64,000 nucleotides of DNA from CAILZL01 sp049840395 (GTDB taxonomy: Bacteria > Pseudomonadota > Gammaproteobacteria > Steroidobacterales > Steroidobacteraceae). The DNA is taken from the NCBI GenBank assembly GCA_049840395.1, contig JASGLD010000001.1, positions 682,001-746,000 on the forward strand. The letters run 5' to 3'. Below, in pieces: positions 45,348-53,526 of the stretch; positions within the stretch are counted from its first letter, which is position 1; each line of letters begins with the position of its first letter. The position numbers and the translations under genes were made by a program. The notes under the pieces were generated by a model. It was given only the letters and a program-made list of their open reading frames with translations, had not been told where the DNA came from and searched no databases.

Positions 45348-46103
45348 TCAAGCCAACGGCCGACCGCCATCTACCGCAATGATGGCGCCAGTGCTGAAGG
45401 TCAAATGCGTGATGGCCGAAACCACCGCTGCGGCAATTTCCTCCGGCATGGCCAGACGCTTCAACGGCGTACGCGAAGCCTGTTCATCGCGCCAGCTTTG
45501 ATCCAGGGATTTCACAAACTCGGTATCCACCAAGCCGGGCGAAACCGACAGCACGCGAATCTTCGGCGCCAGTGCCCGCGCCAATGACTTGGTCATGTTG
45601 TCCACTGCAGCCTTCGATGCGCAGTACATGACATTGCTGCCCATGGCGATAACGGCGGCGATGGAGGAAATGTTGATCACCACGCCGCCGCCCTTCAGCG
45701 GGCTTTGTTCCAACAGCGATTTCAACGCGCGTAGCGGTGCGAAGGTGCCGCGCACATTGGTGGCCAGGATTTCATCGATCAAGGCATCGTCCAGGCCTTC
45801 CAGATCGTTATGCGGCACGAAGCGCGTGGTGCCGGCGCAATTCACCAATACATCGCAGCGGCCATAACGTTGTTGCACGTCGACTGCCAGCTGCTTCAGG
45901 CCGGCACTGTTGGTCACCGGTGCGGCGAGTGCGCTGTGGCCAGTGCCCGGTAGTTCACCGGCCAGCTTCTGCGCGGCATCGGCGGAACGGTTGTAACCGA
46001 CCACCACCTGAAAGCCGGCCTGGGCCAGACCCACGCAAATGGGAGTGCCGATACCGCCTGCACCACCAGTAACCACTGCCACTGGAGAAGAGCTCACTGT
46101 CAT
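45348..46103 (-). CDS. Short-chain dehydrogenase/reductase
   Basis: A 251-residue classical SDR resembling 3-oxoacyl-ACP reductases. The cofactor motif TGGAGGIG, NCAG, catalytic Ser in ISSIAAV and YCASK (Tyr and Lys intact) are present, with SPGLVDTEF after. The Asn-Arg after GYNRS suggests NADP use. The substrate is unknown. Its start lies 330 bp from the divergent dsbA-like gene. Confidence 0.9.
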   Translation of the reverse strand: MTVSSSPVAVVTGGAGGIGTPICVGLAQAGFQVVVGYNRSADAAQKLAGELPGTGHSALAAPVTNSAGLKQLAVDVQQRYGRCDVLVNCAGTTRFVPHNDLEGLDDALIDEILATNVRGTFAPLRALKSLLEQSPLKGGGVVINISSIAAVIAMGSNVMYCASKAAVDNMTKSLARALAPKIRVLSVSPGLVDTEFVKSLDQSWRDEQASRTPLKRLAMPEEIAAAVVSAITHLTFSTGAIIAVDGGRPLA

Positions 46104-46435
46104 GTATGCCGCCTCGAATGCTGAAGAAAGCCGGGAGTATACAGGCTGCCGACGGTGCGCCGGAGACTTGGGGCTATCCTCAAACTATGCCATCGCTGCG
46201 ACGGCATAGTTTGACGGCAGGCCCTGGGCTAAACTGCGCGCCGGTTTGGATGGGGTTGTGACAGGGTGCGGAAAAATCGTCGGTCGGCGGCTGCAGACGT
46301 GGTCGTTGCGGAACCGGCGGATAAACGGCACGTCTGAATGGGCAGCCCATGCACGATTGCACTGGATTTTTAAGTCATTCCCCGATGCCGGGTGAATGTC
46401 GATTGTCTGATGAATGTAATTCTGGGGATATGTAA
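46104..46435. other. Divergent promoter gap with a long palindrome
   Basis: No gene is seen. The gap holds the near-perfect palindrome at 46176-46214 described separately. A ribosome site CTGGGGATATGTAA precedes the ATG at 46436. Confidence 0.5.
46180..46214. promoter_or_regulatory. 35-bp palindrome between divergent genes
   Basis: TCAAACTATGCC (46180-46191) is the exact complement of 46203-46214, and the inner TCG/CGA also pairs, giving 16-bp arms with one mismatch and a 3-base loop. Its place between divergent genes suits an operator, though it may be a lone extragenic palindrome. Confidence 0.6.
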
Positions 46436-47080
46436 ATGCGTCACCGTTTGATTCGTTTGTTTGTTCTGGCCTTGTCCTGTTTGGGTCTGTCGGCACAGGC
46501 TGCCGAGGTTGCTGTGGAAGGGCAGGACTACCAGGTGCTGAGCCCGGCACAGCCCACCAGCAACCCGAACAAGATTGTCGTGACCGAGTTCTTCTCCTAC
46601 TACTGTTCGCATTGCTATGCCTTTTATCCGGTGGTGACGCCATGGGCGGCCAAGCTGCCCAGCGATGTGGCGTTTGAACGCGTACCGGTGTCGTTGGGAC
46701 GCAGCAGCTGGCAGCCGATTTCGCAGGCCTTCTATGCCTTGCAAGCCATGGGCAAGCTTGAGCAGATGGATCGTTTGATATTCAGTGGCATCCATGCGCA
46801 GAACATCAAGCTGATGGATGAAGAAAGCATCACTGCCTTCGTTGCCAAGCAGGGCATCAGCGCGGCGGATTTCACTGCGGCCTATAACTCGTTCGGCGTG
46901 AAATCGAGCACCGTGCGCGCCGAACAGCTGATGAAGAATCACAAGGTGTCGGGTACGCCGGCACTGGTGGTGGATGGCAAGTACATCGTGCCCAGCGACG
47001 GTGTGAAAACTCTGGAAGAGTGGTTGGTACGCGCCGACAAGGCGATCGCCCTGGCGCGTACTGAGAAAAAGAAAAAGTAA
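46436..47080 (+). CDS. dsbA: DsbA-like thiol:disulfide interchange protein
   Basis: A 214-residue periplasmic thioredoxin-fold oxidase. The signal peptide ends LSAQAA, the active site is Cys57-Ser-His-Cys60 in FFSYYCSHCYAF, and the cis-Pro loop is SGTPALVV at 172-179. DsbA usually has CPHC; the Ser may change the redox potential. The C-terminus ends in a Lys-rich tail. It would introduce disulfides into the many Cys-bearing exported proteins of this region. Confidence 0.9.
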   Translation: MRHRLIRLFVLALSCLGLSAQAAEVAVEGQDYQVLSPAQPTSNPNKIVVTEFFSYYCSHCYAFYPVVTPWAAKLPSDVAFERVPVSLGRSSWQPISQAFYALQAMGKLEQMDRLIFSGIHAQNIKLMDEESITAFVAKQGISAADFTAAYNSFGVKSSTVRAEQLMKNHKVSGTPALVVDGKYIVPSDGVKTLEEWLVRADKAIALARTEKKKK

Positions 47081-47102
47081 GCCACGTCTTTATAACTAAG
47101 CG

Positions 47103-48092
47103 ATGACCATGCGCGGTACGGTGGTGCTGACCGATCATCCCTGGCCGGATGTCGAGGTCGAGCGTCCTATGATCGAGACCGCCGGTTATCGCTTGATCGC
47201 CGGGCCGGTGACTGCCGGCTCTGCAGAGGATGTCGAAGCGCTGGTGCGGCAGCATGATCCTCTGGCGATCATGACCTGCTGGGCGCAAGTCTCGGCGCAA
47301 GCCATTGCAGTGCCCAGCAATTTGCGCATCGTCGCGCGCATGGGCGTAGGTCTCGACAACATTCACATTCCTTCTGCCACTGCACGTGGCGCCTGGGTCA
47401 CGAATGTGCCCGATTACTGCGTGGAAGAGGTTTCGGATCACGTCGTTGCTTTATTGTTATCCGCCTGGCGTGGCATAGCACTGCTGGATCGCCAAGCCAG
47501 ACTGGGATTGTGGCAACCCGAATCTGCGCCGCCGCTGCGTCGAGTGCGCGAGCGTTGTGTGGGCATCATCGGTTATGGCCATATCGGTAAGCGCACCGCA
47601 TACAAACTTGCGCAGGGATTCGGTTGTCGAGTGTTGGTGAACTCACCCAGCTTGATGACTGCTCATGCCGAATCGACCGAATTACAACCCAATGTATTCA
47701 GTGTCTCGTTGGCGTCATTGCAGCGCGAAGCCGATGCGATTGTTCTGCATCTGCCGCTGTTGCCCGGCACGCATCACTTGATCGATCGCGAGTTCCTGCG
47801 CGGTTGTGCACGGCGCCCCTGGTTGATCAATGTCAGTCGCGGCGGTTTGGTGGATAACGTTGCGTTGCAGCAGGCGCTGGACGCGCAGTGGCTGGCCGGC
47901 GCCGCGCTGGATGTCATTGAGGGAGAACCGGCGCCGCCGGTGGCGCTATTGCAACGACCCGATGTCATCATCACGCCGCATATCGCATTTTCCTCAGATG
48001 CATCCTTACTGGAGTTGCGACAACGCGTCTGTGCGGAAGTATTGCGGGTGCTGGACAATCAGTCGCCGTTGCATCCCTGCAATAGCGTTTAA
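47103..48092 (+). CDS. D-2-hydroxyacid dehydrogenase, CtBP-like
   Basis: A 329-residue NAD-dependent 2-hydroxyacid dehydrogenase. GIIGYGHIGKRTAYKLA is the NAD site; catalytic Arg is in NVSRGGLVD, Glu in DVIEGEP and His in ITPHIAF. The N-terminal RMGVGLDNIHIP and YCVEEVSDH segments are of the C-terminal-binding-protein group. The substrate is unknown. It starts 22 bp after dsbA, perhaps by co-transcription. Confidence 0.87.
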   Translation: MTMRGTVVLTDHPWPDVEVERPMIETAGYRLIAGPVTAGSAEDVEALVRQHDPLAIMTCWAQVSAQAIAVPSNLRIVARMGVGLDNIHIPSATARGAWVTNVPDYCVEEVSDHVVALLLSAWRGIALLDRQARLGLWQPESAPPLRRVRERCVGIIGYGHIGKRTAYKLAQGFGCRVLVNSPSLMTAHAESTELQPNVFSVSLASLQREADAIVLHLPLLPGTHHLIDREFLRGCARRPWLINVSRGGLVDNVALQQALDAQWLAGAALDVIEGEPAPPVALLQRPDVIITPHIAFSSDASLLELRQRVCAEVLRVLDNQSPLHPCNSV

Positions 48093-48100
48093 AATAAAGG

Positions 48101-48472
48101 CTATGCCTCGGTTGTTTCCGCACTGGTTCGTGTGGCGCGCAGAAAGAACAGCAGCGCAAAGAACCACAGCAGCGAAGCGCCTAACAGACTCAGTGCCCAG
48201 GTACGCAAATTAACGTTGGCAACGCCCTCGGTGATGCCAATGACGAAGTAGGGCAGTACACACAGCGTCGCCCATGCATGGGTATAGCGCTTGCCTTGCA
48301 ATAAGCCGGGTAACGCTACCAGCAAGGGTAGAGCGAAGAACAAGGCCCAGCCCACTTGAGTCAAGTTAAAACCTTGTTGCAACTGACGCGCACACACCAG
48401 TGCGAACAATATCGTCCAGGTCGCCAACACACAGCGGCGTGCATACCGCGGGTACACATTGAGTGAGTTCAT
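48101..48472 (-). CDS. DUF2069 membrane protein
   Basis: A 123-residue inner-membrane protein with four hydrophobic segments (VLATWTILFALVCARQL, WALFFALPLLVALPGLL, YTHAWATLCVLPYFVIGI, WALSLLGASLLWFFALLFFL). DUF2069 genes commonly follow wrbA, as here with a 33-bp gap on the same strand. The function is unknown. Confidence 0.85.
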   Translation of the reverse strand: MNSLNVYPRYARRCVLATWTILFALVCARQLQQGFNLTQVGWALFFALPLLVALPGLLQGKRYTHAWATLCVLPYFVIGITEGVANVNLRTWALSLLGASLLWFFALLFFLRATRTSAETTEA

Positions 48473-48505
48473 GAGTATTGATAGTTGCTATGCGTGTGCC
48501 AGTTG

Positions 48506-49096
48506 TTAGGCTAGTTGTTTGGCCAGTTGTGCAACTCGTTGGCCGAGCAGTTGTGCCAGCAGTTTTTCATCGTCGCTTAATGTGGCTGTGGCTTTGCCTG
48601 CTACATGGCTTGCGCCATAAGGCGAGCCGCCGCTCTGCGTGCGCGTCAAGGCGGCTTCCGTGTAGGGCAGTCCGATCAAGTACATGCCATGATGCAGCAG
48701 TGGCAGCATCATGCTCAGCAGTGTTGTTTCCTGCCCACCATGCATGGTCTGCGTGGAAGTGAATACCGCAGCAGGTTTATTGACCAAGCCGCCGCTGGCC
48801 CACAAAGCACTGGTGCCGTCGAGGAAGTACTTCAATGGGGCGGCCATGTTGCCGAAGCGGGTGGGGCTGCCGAGCAGTAATCCGGCGCATTCGCGCAGAT
48901 CGTCTACCGTGGCGTAGGGTGGACCTGAATGTGGTATTTCAGGTTCGGGTACCTGCGTGATTACCGTGGTGATCGCGGCTACCGTGCGCAGGCGCGCCTG
49001 CATGCCAGGTACCGATTCAACGCCGCGGCACACTTGGCGTGCCAGTTCTGCGGTAGCCCCGTGGCGCGAGTAATACAAAACCAAGATATCGGTCAC
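48506..49096 (-). CDS. wrbA: NAD(P)H:quinone oxidoreductase WrbA
   Basis: A 196-residue flavodoxin-like enzyme reducing quinones with two electrons. DILVLYYSRHGATAELAR binds FMN phosphate, GSPTRFGNMAAPLKYFLDGT and STQTMHGGQETTLLSMMLPL are WrbA signatures. The start is GTG at 49096; the longer open frame upstream lacks conservation. It forms a pair with the DUF2069 gene. Confidence 0.92.
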   Translation of the reverse strand: MTDILVLYYSRHGATAELARQVCRGVESVPGMQARLRTVAAITTVITQVPEPEIPHSGPPYATVDDLRECAGLLLGSPTRFGNMAAPLKYFLDGTSALWASGGLVNKPAAVFTSTQTMHGGQETTLLSMMLPLLHHGMYLIGLPYTEAALTRTQSGGSPYGASHVAGKATATLSDDEKLLAQLLGQRVAQLAKQLA

Positions 49097-49348
49097 GCTG
49101 CGCTCGTTGGTTGGATGAATTGAAGCGGATAAGTCTGTGATTGTAGTCAGGCAACGTCGCCCGGCATAGGTTGATTCAGTTAGTGTGCGATCCGACAGGC
49201 TGTTGACTACACGGAATCGCATTGTTAGGGTCTGCCGGCCATGCAGTCGGCGCATGTTGCAGACGATGTCTACGCGTTATGTCGACATTTGAATGCTGTC
49301 GATTTCATACCGATTCGTTGTTGGTCAAGCACCCTAGTAAAGCCTGTC

Positions 49349-49657
49349 ATGATCCGCGCAATTGCCCATCATTTTCCGTGCCGGACGTTGCTGTTAACGG
49401 CTGCCGGATGTGTTGCATTGCTCGCCGCCTGCGCGGTTGCACCGGTGCAGGAAATGAGCGATGCGCGCCAGGCCATCGAAGCCGCTACGCAGGCTGGCGG
49501 CGAGCAGAAGGCCGCGCAGCAGATGCAGGAAGCGCATACCGCCTTATCGCAGGCCGAGAGCGCATTGAAAAACGTGCAATACAAACGCGCGCGACAGCTG
49601 GCATTGGATGCGCGTGCCAAAGCGATTGAGGCACAGCGCATCGGTTCGACGCTCTGA
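49349..49657 (+). CDS. DUF4398 lipoprotein
   Basis: A 102-residue lipoprotein with lipobox LLAAC near residue 28, followed by one helical coiled-coil domain (MSDARQAIEAATQAG, ALSQAESALKN, LALDARAKAIEAQRI). DUF4398 proteins are small periplasmic helical proteins of unknown role. The ATG at 49349 gives a proper lipoprotein signal. Confidence 0.8.
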   Translation: MIRAIAHHFPCRTLLLTAAGCVALLAACAVAPVQEMSDARQAIEAATQAGGEQKAAQQMQEAHTALSQAESALKNVQYKRARQLALDARAKAIEAQRIGSTL

Positions 49658-49717
49658 GTCTCTCCCTAAGCGTCCTCCTGGGCGTCCCTCTAAGCCGATG
49701 TTTTGAGTTACTTCACC

Positions 49718-50002
49718 ATGTCTCAGTCCAGCACTGGCGCGCGCTTCTTGGTTTCAGGTCGCGTGCAGGGGGTGTTCTTTCGTGCCAGCACCCGCACACA
49801 GGCATTGCGTCTTGGCTTGACCGGCTACGCCAAGAATCTGCCGGACGGTCGCGTGGAAGTAGTGGCGATAGGCGAGGCCGCGGCAGTTGAGGCTCTGGCT
49901 CAATGGCTATGGCAGGGCTCGCCGGGTTCGAACGTCACCGATGTGCAGCGAGTGGCCGGGGATTTAACCCCGCAACCCGCGACTGGCTTCATCACTCTGT
50001 AG
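49718..50002 (+). CDS. Acylphosphatase
   Basis: A 94-residue acylphosphatase. The phosphate loop GRVQGVFFR at 14-22 with Arg22 and the catalytic Asn in YAKNLPDGRVEV are intact. It hydrolyses acyl phosphates such as acetyl phosphate or carbamoyl phosphate. It converges on the transglycosylase gene. Confidence 0.93.
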   Translation: MSQSSTGARFLVSGRVQGVFFRASTRTQALRLGLTGYAKNLPDGRVEVVAIGEAAAVEALAQWLWQGSPGSNVTDVQRVAGDLTPQPATGFITL

Positions 50003-50026
50003 TCTGCGATTAATTGCTTTCAGTCG

Positions 50027-50596
50027 CTATTTGAACTGCCAGCGATTGGCCAGACGCACCAGCACCAGATCCGAATAGTTGCGCCGTCCCAGACTGCCGT
50101 TATAGCGAGCCAGCGCGCGGGCGTAGTCGCCGCGCTCGCGTTCCAGGTAGTACTTGAGAATGGTGCAACCCATGCGAATGTTGTGTGGAATTTCCACCAG
50201 CTGTTTATTGGTCATGCCCAGTTGCTTGGGCCAGAACGGCATCACCTGCATCAAGCCCACTGCGCCGGCCGATGACACCGCCCAGCGATTGAAACGACTT
50301 TCCACATCGATCACCGCCATGACCAGTTGCGGCGGCAGTTGCAGACGTTTGGCTTCGCATTGCACCTGTTCAAGAATCAGCGTGCGTTCCGCCTCGTCCT
50401 TGAGCAGGCTTTTCAAGCGCGGCTCCATGGCGGCAAACCACACGGCGCGATCGTACTTGTCCTCAAAGCACTTGCCATCGACCAGCGCCTTTTGCAGTAA
50501 CGGGCCCAAAGCCGGGTCGCGCTGTTGATCGGCCTGCGTGTTAAACGACAGGGTCAGCAGCAATAGTAGGGCGAGAGGCCTGACGATGGACTTCAT
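50027..50596 (-). CDS. Lytic transglycosylase (SLT domain)
   Basis: A 189-residue exported muramidase-like enzyme. The signal peptide ends FNTQA. The SLT domain shows the catalytic Glu in VIDVESRFNRWAVSSAGAVG, then LMQVMPFWPKQLG, NIRMGCTILKYYL and ARYNGSLGR. It cuts peptidoglycan and forms 1,6-anhydro ends. It is divergent from pssA. Confidence 0.9.
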   Translation of the reverse strand: MKSIVRPLALLLLLTLSFNTQADQQRDPALGPLLQKALVDGKCFEDKYDRAVWFAAMEPRLKSLLKDEAERTLILEQVQCEAKRLQLPPQLVMAVIDVESRFNRWAVSSAGAVGLMQVMPFWPKQLGMTNKQLVEIPHNIRMGCTILKYYLERERGDYARALARYNGSLGRRNYSDLVLVRLANRWQFK

Positions 50597-50821
50597 GTAA
50601 AAGCTGGCATGCAAAAGCTGGGAAGAGCTGGATTGAACGGTGCTATCAAGCTGGCACAGGCCGAGAATCGGTTCTGTGCGGCAGCTCGCGTTGTCGGACT
50701 GGGTGCGAGGCGGGATTCTAGCTGCGCCATACCCGGTACAACACAGCTTTGGTTTCCGGTTATGCCTGCTATCATGCCTGTTCGCCGGACCTTGGCGGGA
50801 TTTGACTGGATTAAATCACTC

Positions 50822-51601
50822 ATGACGCTGGAACCAGAATCCACTTCGCTCGATGAAGACGGCAAGCCCGGACGCGGCGTATACCTGCTGCCCAACTTGC
50901 TCACCACCGGCACTCTGTTCTCCGGTTTTTACGCCATTGTGGCGGCCATCGACGGCAATTTTTATCGGGCCGGCATGGCGGTATTCATTGCCATGTTGTT
51001 CGACGGTCTGGATGGTCGCGTCGCGCGTTGGACCAATACCCAAAGCGCATTCGGTAAGGAATACGACAGTCTGTCCGACATGGTGGCCTTCGGCTTGGCG
51101 CCTTCCATTGTGGCTTATCAGTGGGGCATCGCGGCGATCAAGCTATACGGTCAGTTCTGGTATCGCTTCGGCTGGCTGGCGGCCTTCTTCTATGCGGTGT
51201 GTGCGGCGCTGCGTCTGGCGCGCTTCAACGTCAAATCCGCCAGCAGCGACAAACGTTATTTCCAGGGCCTGCCCAGTCCCTCGGCGGCGGCCTGCGTTGC
51301 CGGCTTCATCTGGGTGGCAAGTCAGTATGAACTCGATAGCTTGGCCAAGCTGGTGCTGGGCTTCAGCATCACCGCCATCATCGGCGCCTTGATGGTCAGC
51401 AATTTTTCCTATTGGAGCGGCAAAGATCTCAATCTGCGCGGCAAGGTGCCGGCGGCCTACCTGGTACTGGTGCCGTTGATCTATGCGCTGTATGCCGCGG
51501 GTCCTGCTGAGACACTGTTGATAACTTTCGGTACTTACGCTGCTTCCGCGCCCTTGCTATGGCTGTGGCGCAGAATTCGCAAACGTAATGTGACGACTTA
51601 G
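50822..51601 (+). CDS. pssA: CDP-diacylglycerol-serine O-phosphatidyltransferase
   Basis: A 259-residue membrane enzyme making phosphatidylserine, the precursor of phosphatidylethanolamine. The CDP-alcohol motif spans Asp61-Asp86 (DGLDGRVAR, Gly78, Asp82, Asp86). About seven to eight membrane helices surround it. LLPNLLTTGTLFSGF near the N-terminus is typical of the PssA type II group. The start ATG 50822 fits the family length; ATG 50774 is an alternative. Confidence 0.93.
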   Translation: MTLEPESTSLDEDGKPGRGVYLLPNLLTTGTLFSGFYAIVAAIDGNFYRAGMAVFIAMLFDGLDGRVARWTNTQSAFGKEYDSLSDMVAFGLAPSIVAYQWGIAAIKLYGQFWYRFGWLAAFFYAVCAALRLARFNVKSASSDKRYFQGLPSPSAAACVAGFIWVASQYELDSLAKLVLGFSITAIIGALMVSNFSYWSGKDLNLRGKVPAAYLVLVPLIYALYAAGPAETLLITFGTYAASAPLLWLWRRIRKRNVTT

Positions 51602-51649
51602 TATGGTTGCAGCTCGAATCATGCCTGGCGATGCGATGGTTGTTACTTG

Positions 51650-52450
51650 ATGGATGCACGACGTCTGCATTTCCTGAAAGCCATGGATGTGGATGTCTGG
51701 GTGCGCCGCGATCAGCCGGACCTCCCAGCGGCAACGGCTGCGCCAGTCGCATCGGTTGCCGAAGTTGCACCGATTACTGTCATGCCATTGGTCAGCCCGG
51801 CGGCTGCAACTATTCCTACATCGGCACCTTCATTAGTTACCGCGACGCATGATGATAATGTTGCCGGCATGGCCAGCGTGGCCAGTATGGATTGGGACGA
51901 ACTGTTCAAAGCCGTGCGCGGCTGTACTCGTTGTCCCTTGCATGCCTCGCGTACCCAGGGCGTGTTCGGCGTAGGTAATCGTCAGGCCGAATGGATGATT
52001 GTCGGTGAAGCGCCGGGCGCCGATGAAGATCGCCAGGGCGAGCCCTTCGTCGGTCGTGCCGGTCAGCTGCTGAATTCCATGTTGCAGGCCATGGGCTTTC
52101 CGCGCGAGCAGGTGTTCATTGCCAATGTGCTCAAGTCGCGGCCGCCCGGCAATCGCGATCCCAAGCCCGAAGAAGTGGCGGCTTGTATTCCCTATCTGGC
52201 GCGACAGATTGAGCTGGTGAATCCGCGCATCATTCTGTGTGTGGGGCGCATTGCCGCGCAGAATCTGCTCAACACCGAAACGCCCATCGGTAAGTTGCGC
52301 GGTCAGGTGCATCGTTTGGGGACACGACCGGTGGTGGTGACCTATCACCCGGCGTATCTGCTGCGCAGCCCCGGCGAAAAGCGCAAAGCCTGGGACGATT
52401 TGCAGTTGGCGCTGCGCACCTATGAAGCTACGCCGGTGAAGTCGGCATGA
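51650..52450 (+). CDS. Uracil-DNA glycosylase, family 4
   Basis: A 266-residue iron-sulfur DNA glycosylase that removes uracil. An N-terminal LHFLKAMDVDVWVRR is followed by an Ala/Val/Pro-rich linker (25-75), as in many gammaproteobacterial homologues. The cluster Cys are at 92 and 95 (CTRC), with two more in AACIPYL and ILCVGR. Catalytic GEAPGADED and the loop YHPAYLLRSP are present. It overlaps rimI by ATGA, a conserved pairing. Confidence 0.92.
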   Translation: MDARRLHFLKAMDVDVWVRRDQPDLPAATAAPVASVAEVAPITVMPLVSPAAATIPTSAPSLVTATHDDNVAGMASVASMDWDELFKAVRGCTRCPLHASRTQGVFGVGNRQAEWMIVGEAPGADEDRQGEPFVGRAGQLLNSMLQAMGFPREQVFIANVLKSRPPGNRDPKPEEVAACIPYLARQIELVNPRIILCVGRIAAQNLLNTETPIGKLRGQVHRLGTRPVVVTYHPAYLLRSPGEKRKAWDDLQLALRTYEATPVKSA

Positions 52451-52956
52451 GTGCCGAACTGAAAGAACAACTCACGCGCCTGGTGCGGGTGCGTGTCATG
52501 ACCCAGGCGGATATTCCGCAGGTCATCGACATCGAGCACGACACCTATCCCTTCCCCTGGAGCGAGGGAATCTTTCGCGACTGCGTACGTGTCGGCTATC
52601 TATGCCGCGTAGTGGAAATGCGCGGCGTGGTGCACGGCTACGCCATCATGTCCTTTGGCGCCGATGAGGCGCATTTGTTGAATATCTGCATTCATCGCGA
52701 TTTGCGCGATCAGGGTGTGGGGCGCAAATTGCTGGAATACTTGCTGGACTATGCGCGCAAGGCCGGCATGCACGATGCCTTTCTGGAGGTCAGACCTTCC
52801 AACCCGGTGGCCATTTATCTCTACGAATCGCTGGGCTTCGTGCGCGTCGGCGTGCGTAAGGCGTACTATCAGGGCACGCCCAATCGCGAAGATGCCTGGG
52901 TATATAAATTGTCGCTGCTACAGGATGAGCCGAACGGAATCGACGAGCACTGTTAG
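52447..52956 (+). CDS. rimI: Ribosomal-protein S18 alanine N-acetyltransferase
   Basis: A 169-residue GNAT acetyltransferase. IDIEHDTYPFPWSEGIF, the acetyl-CoA loop DLRDQGVGRKLLEYLL, EVRPSNPVAIYLYESLGF and the Tyr of RKAYYQ follow the RimI pattern. It acetylates the N-terminal Ala of S18. It overlaps the glycosylase gene by 4 bp. Confidence 0.93.
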   Translation: MSAELKEQLTRLVRVRVMTQADIPQVIDIEHDTYPFPWSEGIFRDCVRVGYLCRVVEMRGVVHGYAIMSFGADEAHLLNICIHRDLRDQGVGRKLLEYLLDYARKAGMHDAFLEVRPSNPVAIYLYESLGFVRVGVRKAYYQGTPNREDAWVYKLSLLQDEPNGIDEHC

Positions 52957-53000
52957 TGTGTCCGTAGCAACGCCATCGCAGATAATGATGGGGTATGAGC

Positions 53001-53438
53001 ATGCGTTCGCGAACTCTCCTGTGGTTGGTTCTGCTGCTGCCGCTTGGCATGCCTGCCCATGCGCAGACCCCGGCAAAGCGCGCCTTGCCGTCGCTGAGCG
53101 CCGATTTGAATACCCTCAGCTATCCCAGTGGGGCCTTGCGCGCAGGTCTGCAGGGCCGGGTGTTGGTGGCGTTTACTATCACTAAGAAAGGCCGGGCCGA
53201 CGATGTCGAAGTGGTGACCGCCGACCCCGCCGGCGAATTCGATGCCACGGCCATCAAGGCGGTGAAACAGGTGCGCTTTACCGTGCCGGAAGACTGGGAG
53301 GCCAGCGGTGCATCGGCCTATCGTTTCCAGCTCAGCGTACTGTTCAAACTCAATCCCTGCGTGGCGCCGGCCTGCATTGCGCCGCAAATGCATGAGGCAG
53401 CAGACGATTTTCTGGTGGTGGGCGCTCAAGCCAAGTAA
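53001..53438 (+). CDS. Exported TonB C-terminal domain protein
   Basis: A 145-residue protein with a cleavable signal peptide (GMPAHAQ) and a TonB C-terminal fold (SYPSGALRAGLQGRVLVAFTI, DDVEVVTADPAGEFDATAIKAVK, ending VLFKLNPC). It lacks the membrane anchor and Pro-rich span of true TonB, so it is unlikely to transduce energy alone. The ATG at 53001 is favoured by GGGG at 7-bp spacing; 52995 is also possible. Confidence 0.78.
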   Translation: MRSRTLLWLVLLLPLGMPAHAQTPAKRALPSLSADLNTLSYPSGALRAGLQGRVLVAFTITKKGRADDVEVVTADPAGEFDATAIKAVKQVRFTVPEDWEASGASAYRFQLSVLFKLNPCVAPACIAPQMHEAADDFLVVGAQAK

Positions 53439-53526
53439 GGAGGCCAAGTAACCCCGAACGCGACCGCTGCGGGCTGCCGCGATCCGTTACAATCGCGCCC
53501 CTTTGAGCTTTCCCCAGCCGCGCCTC

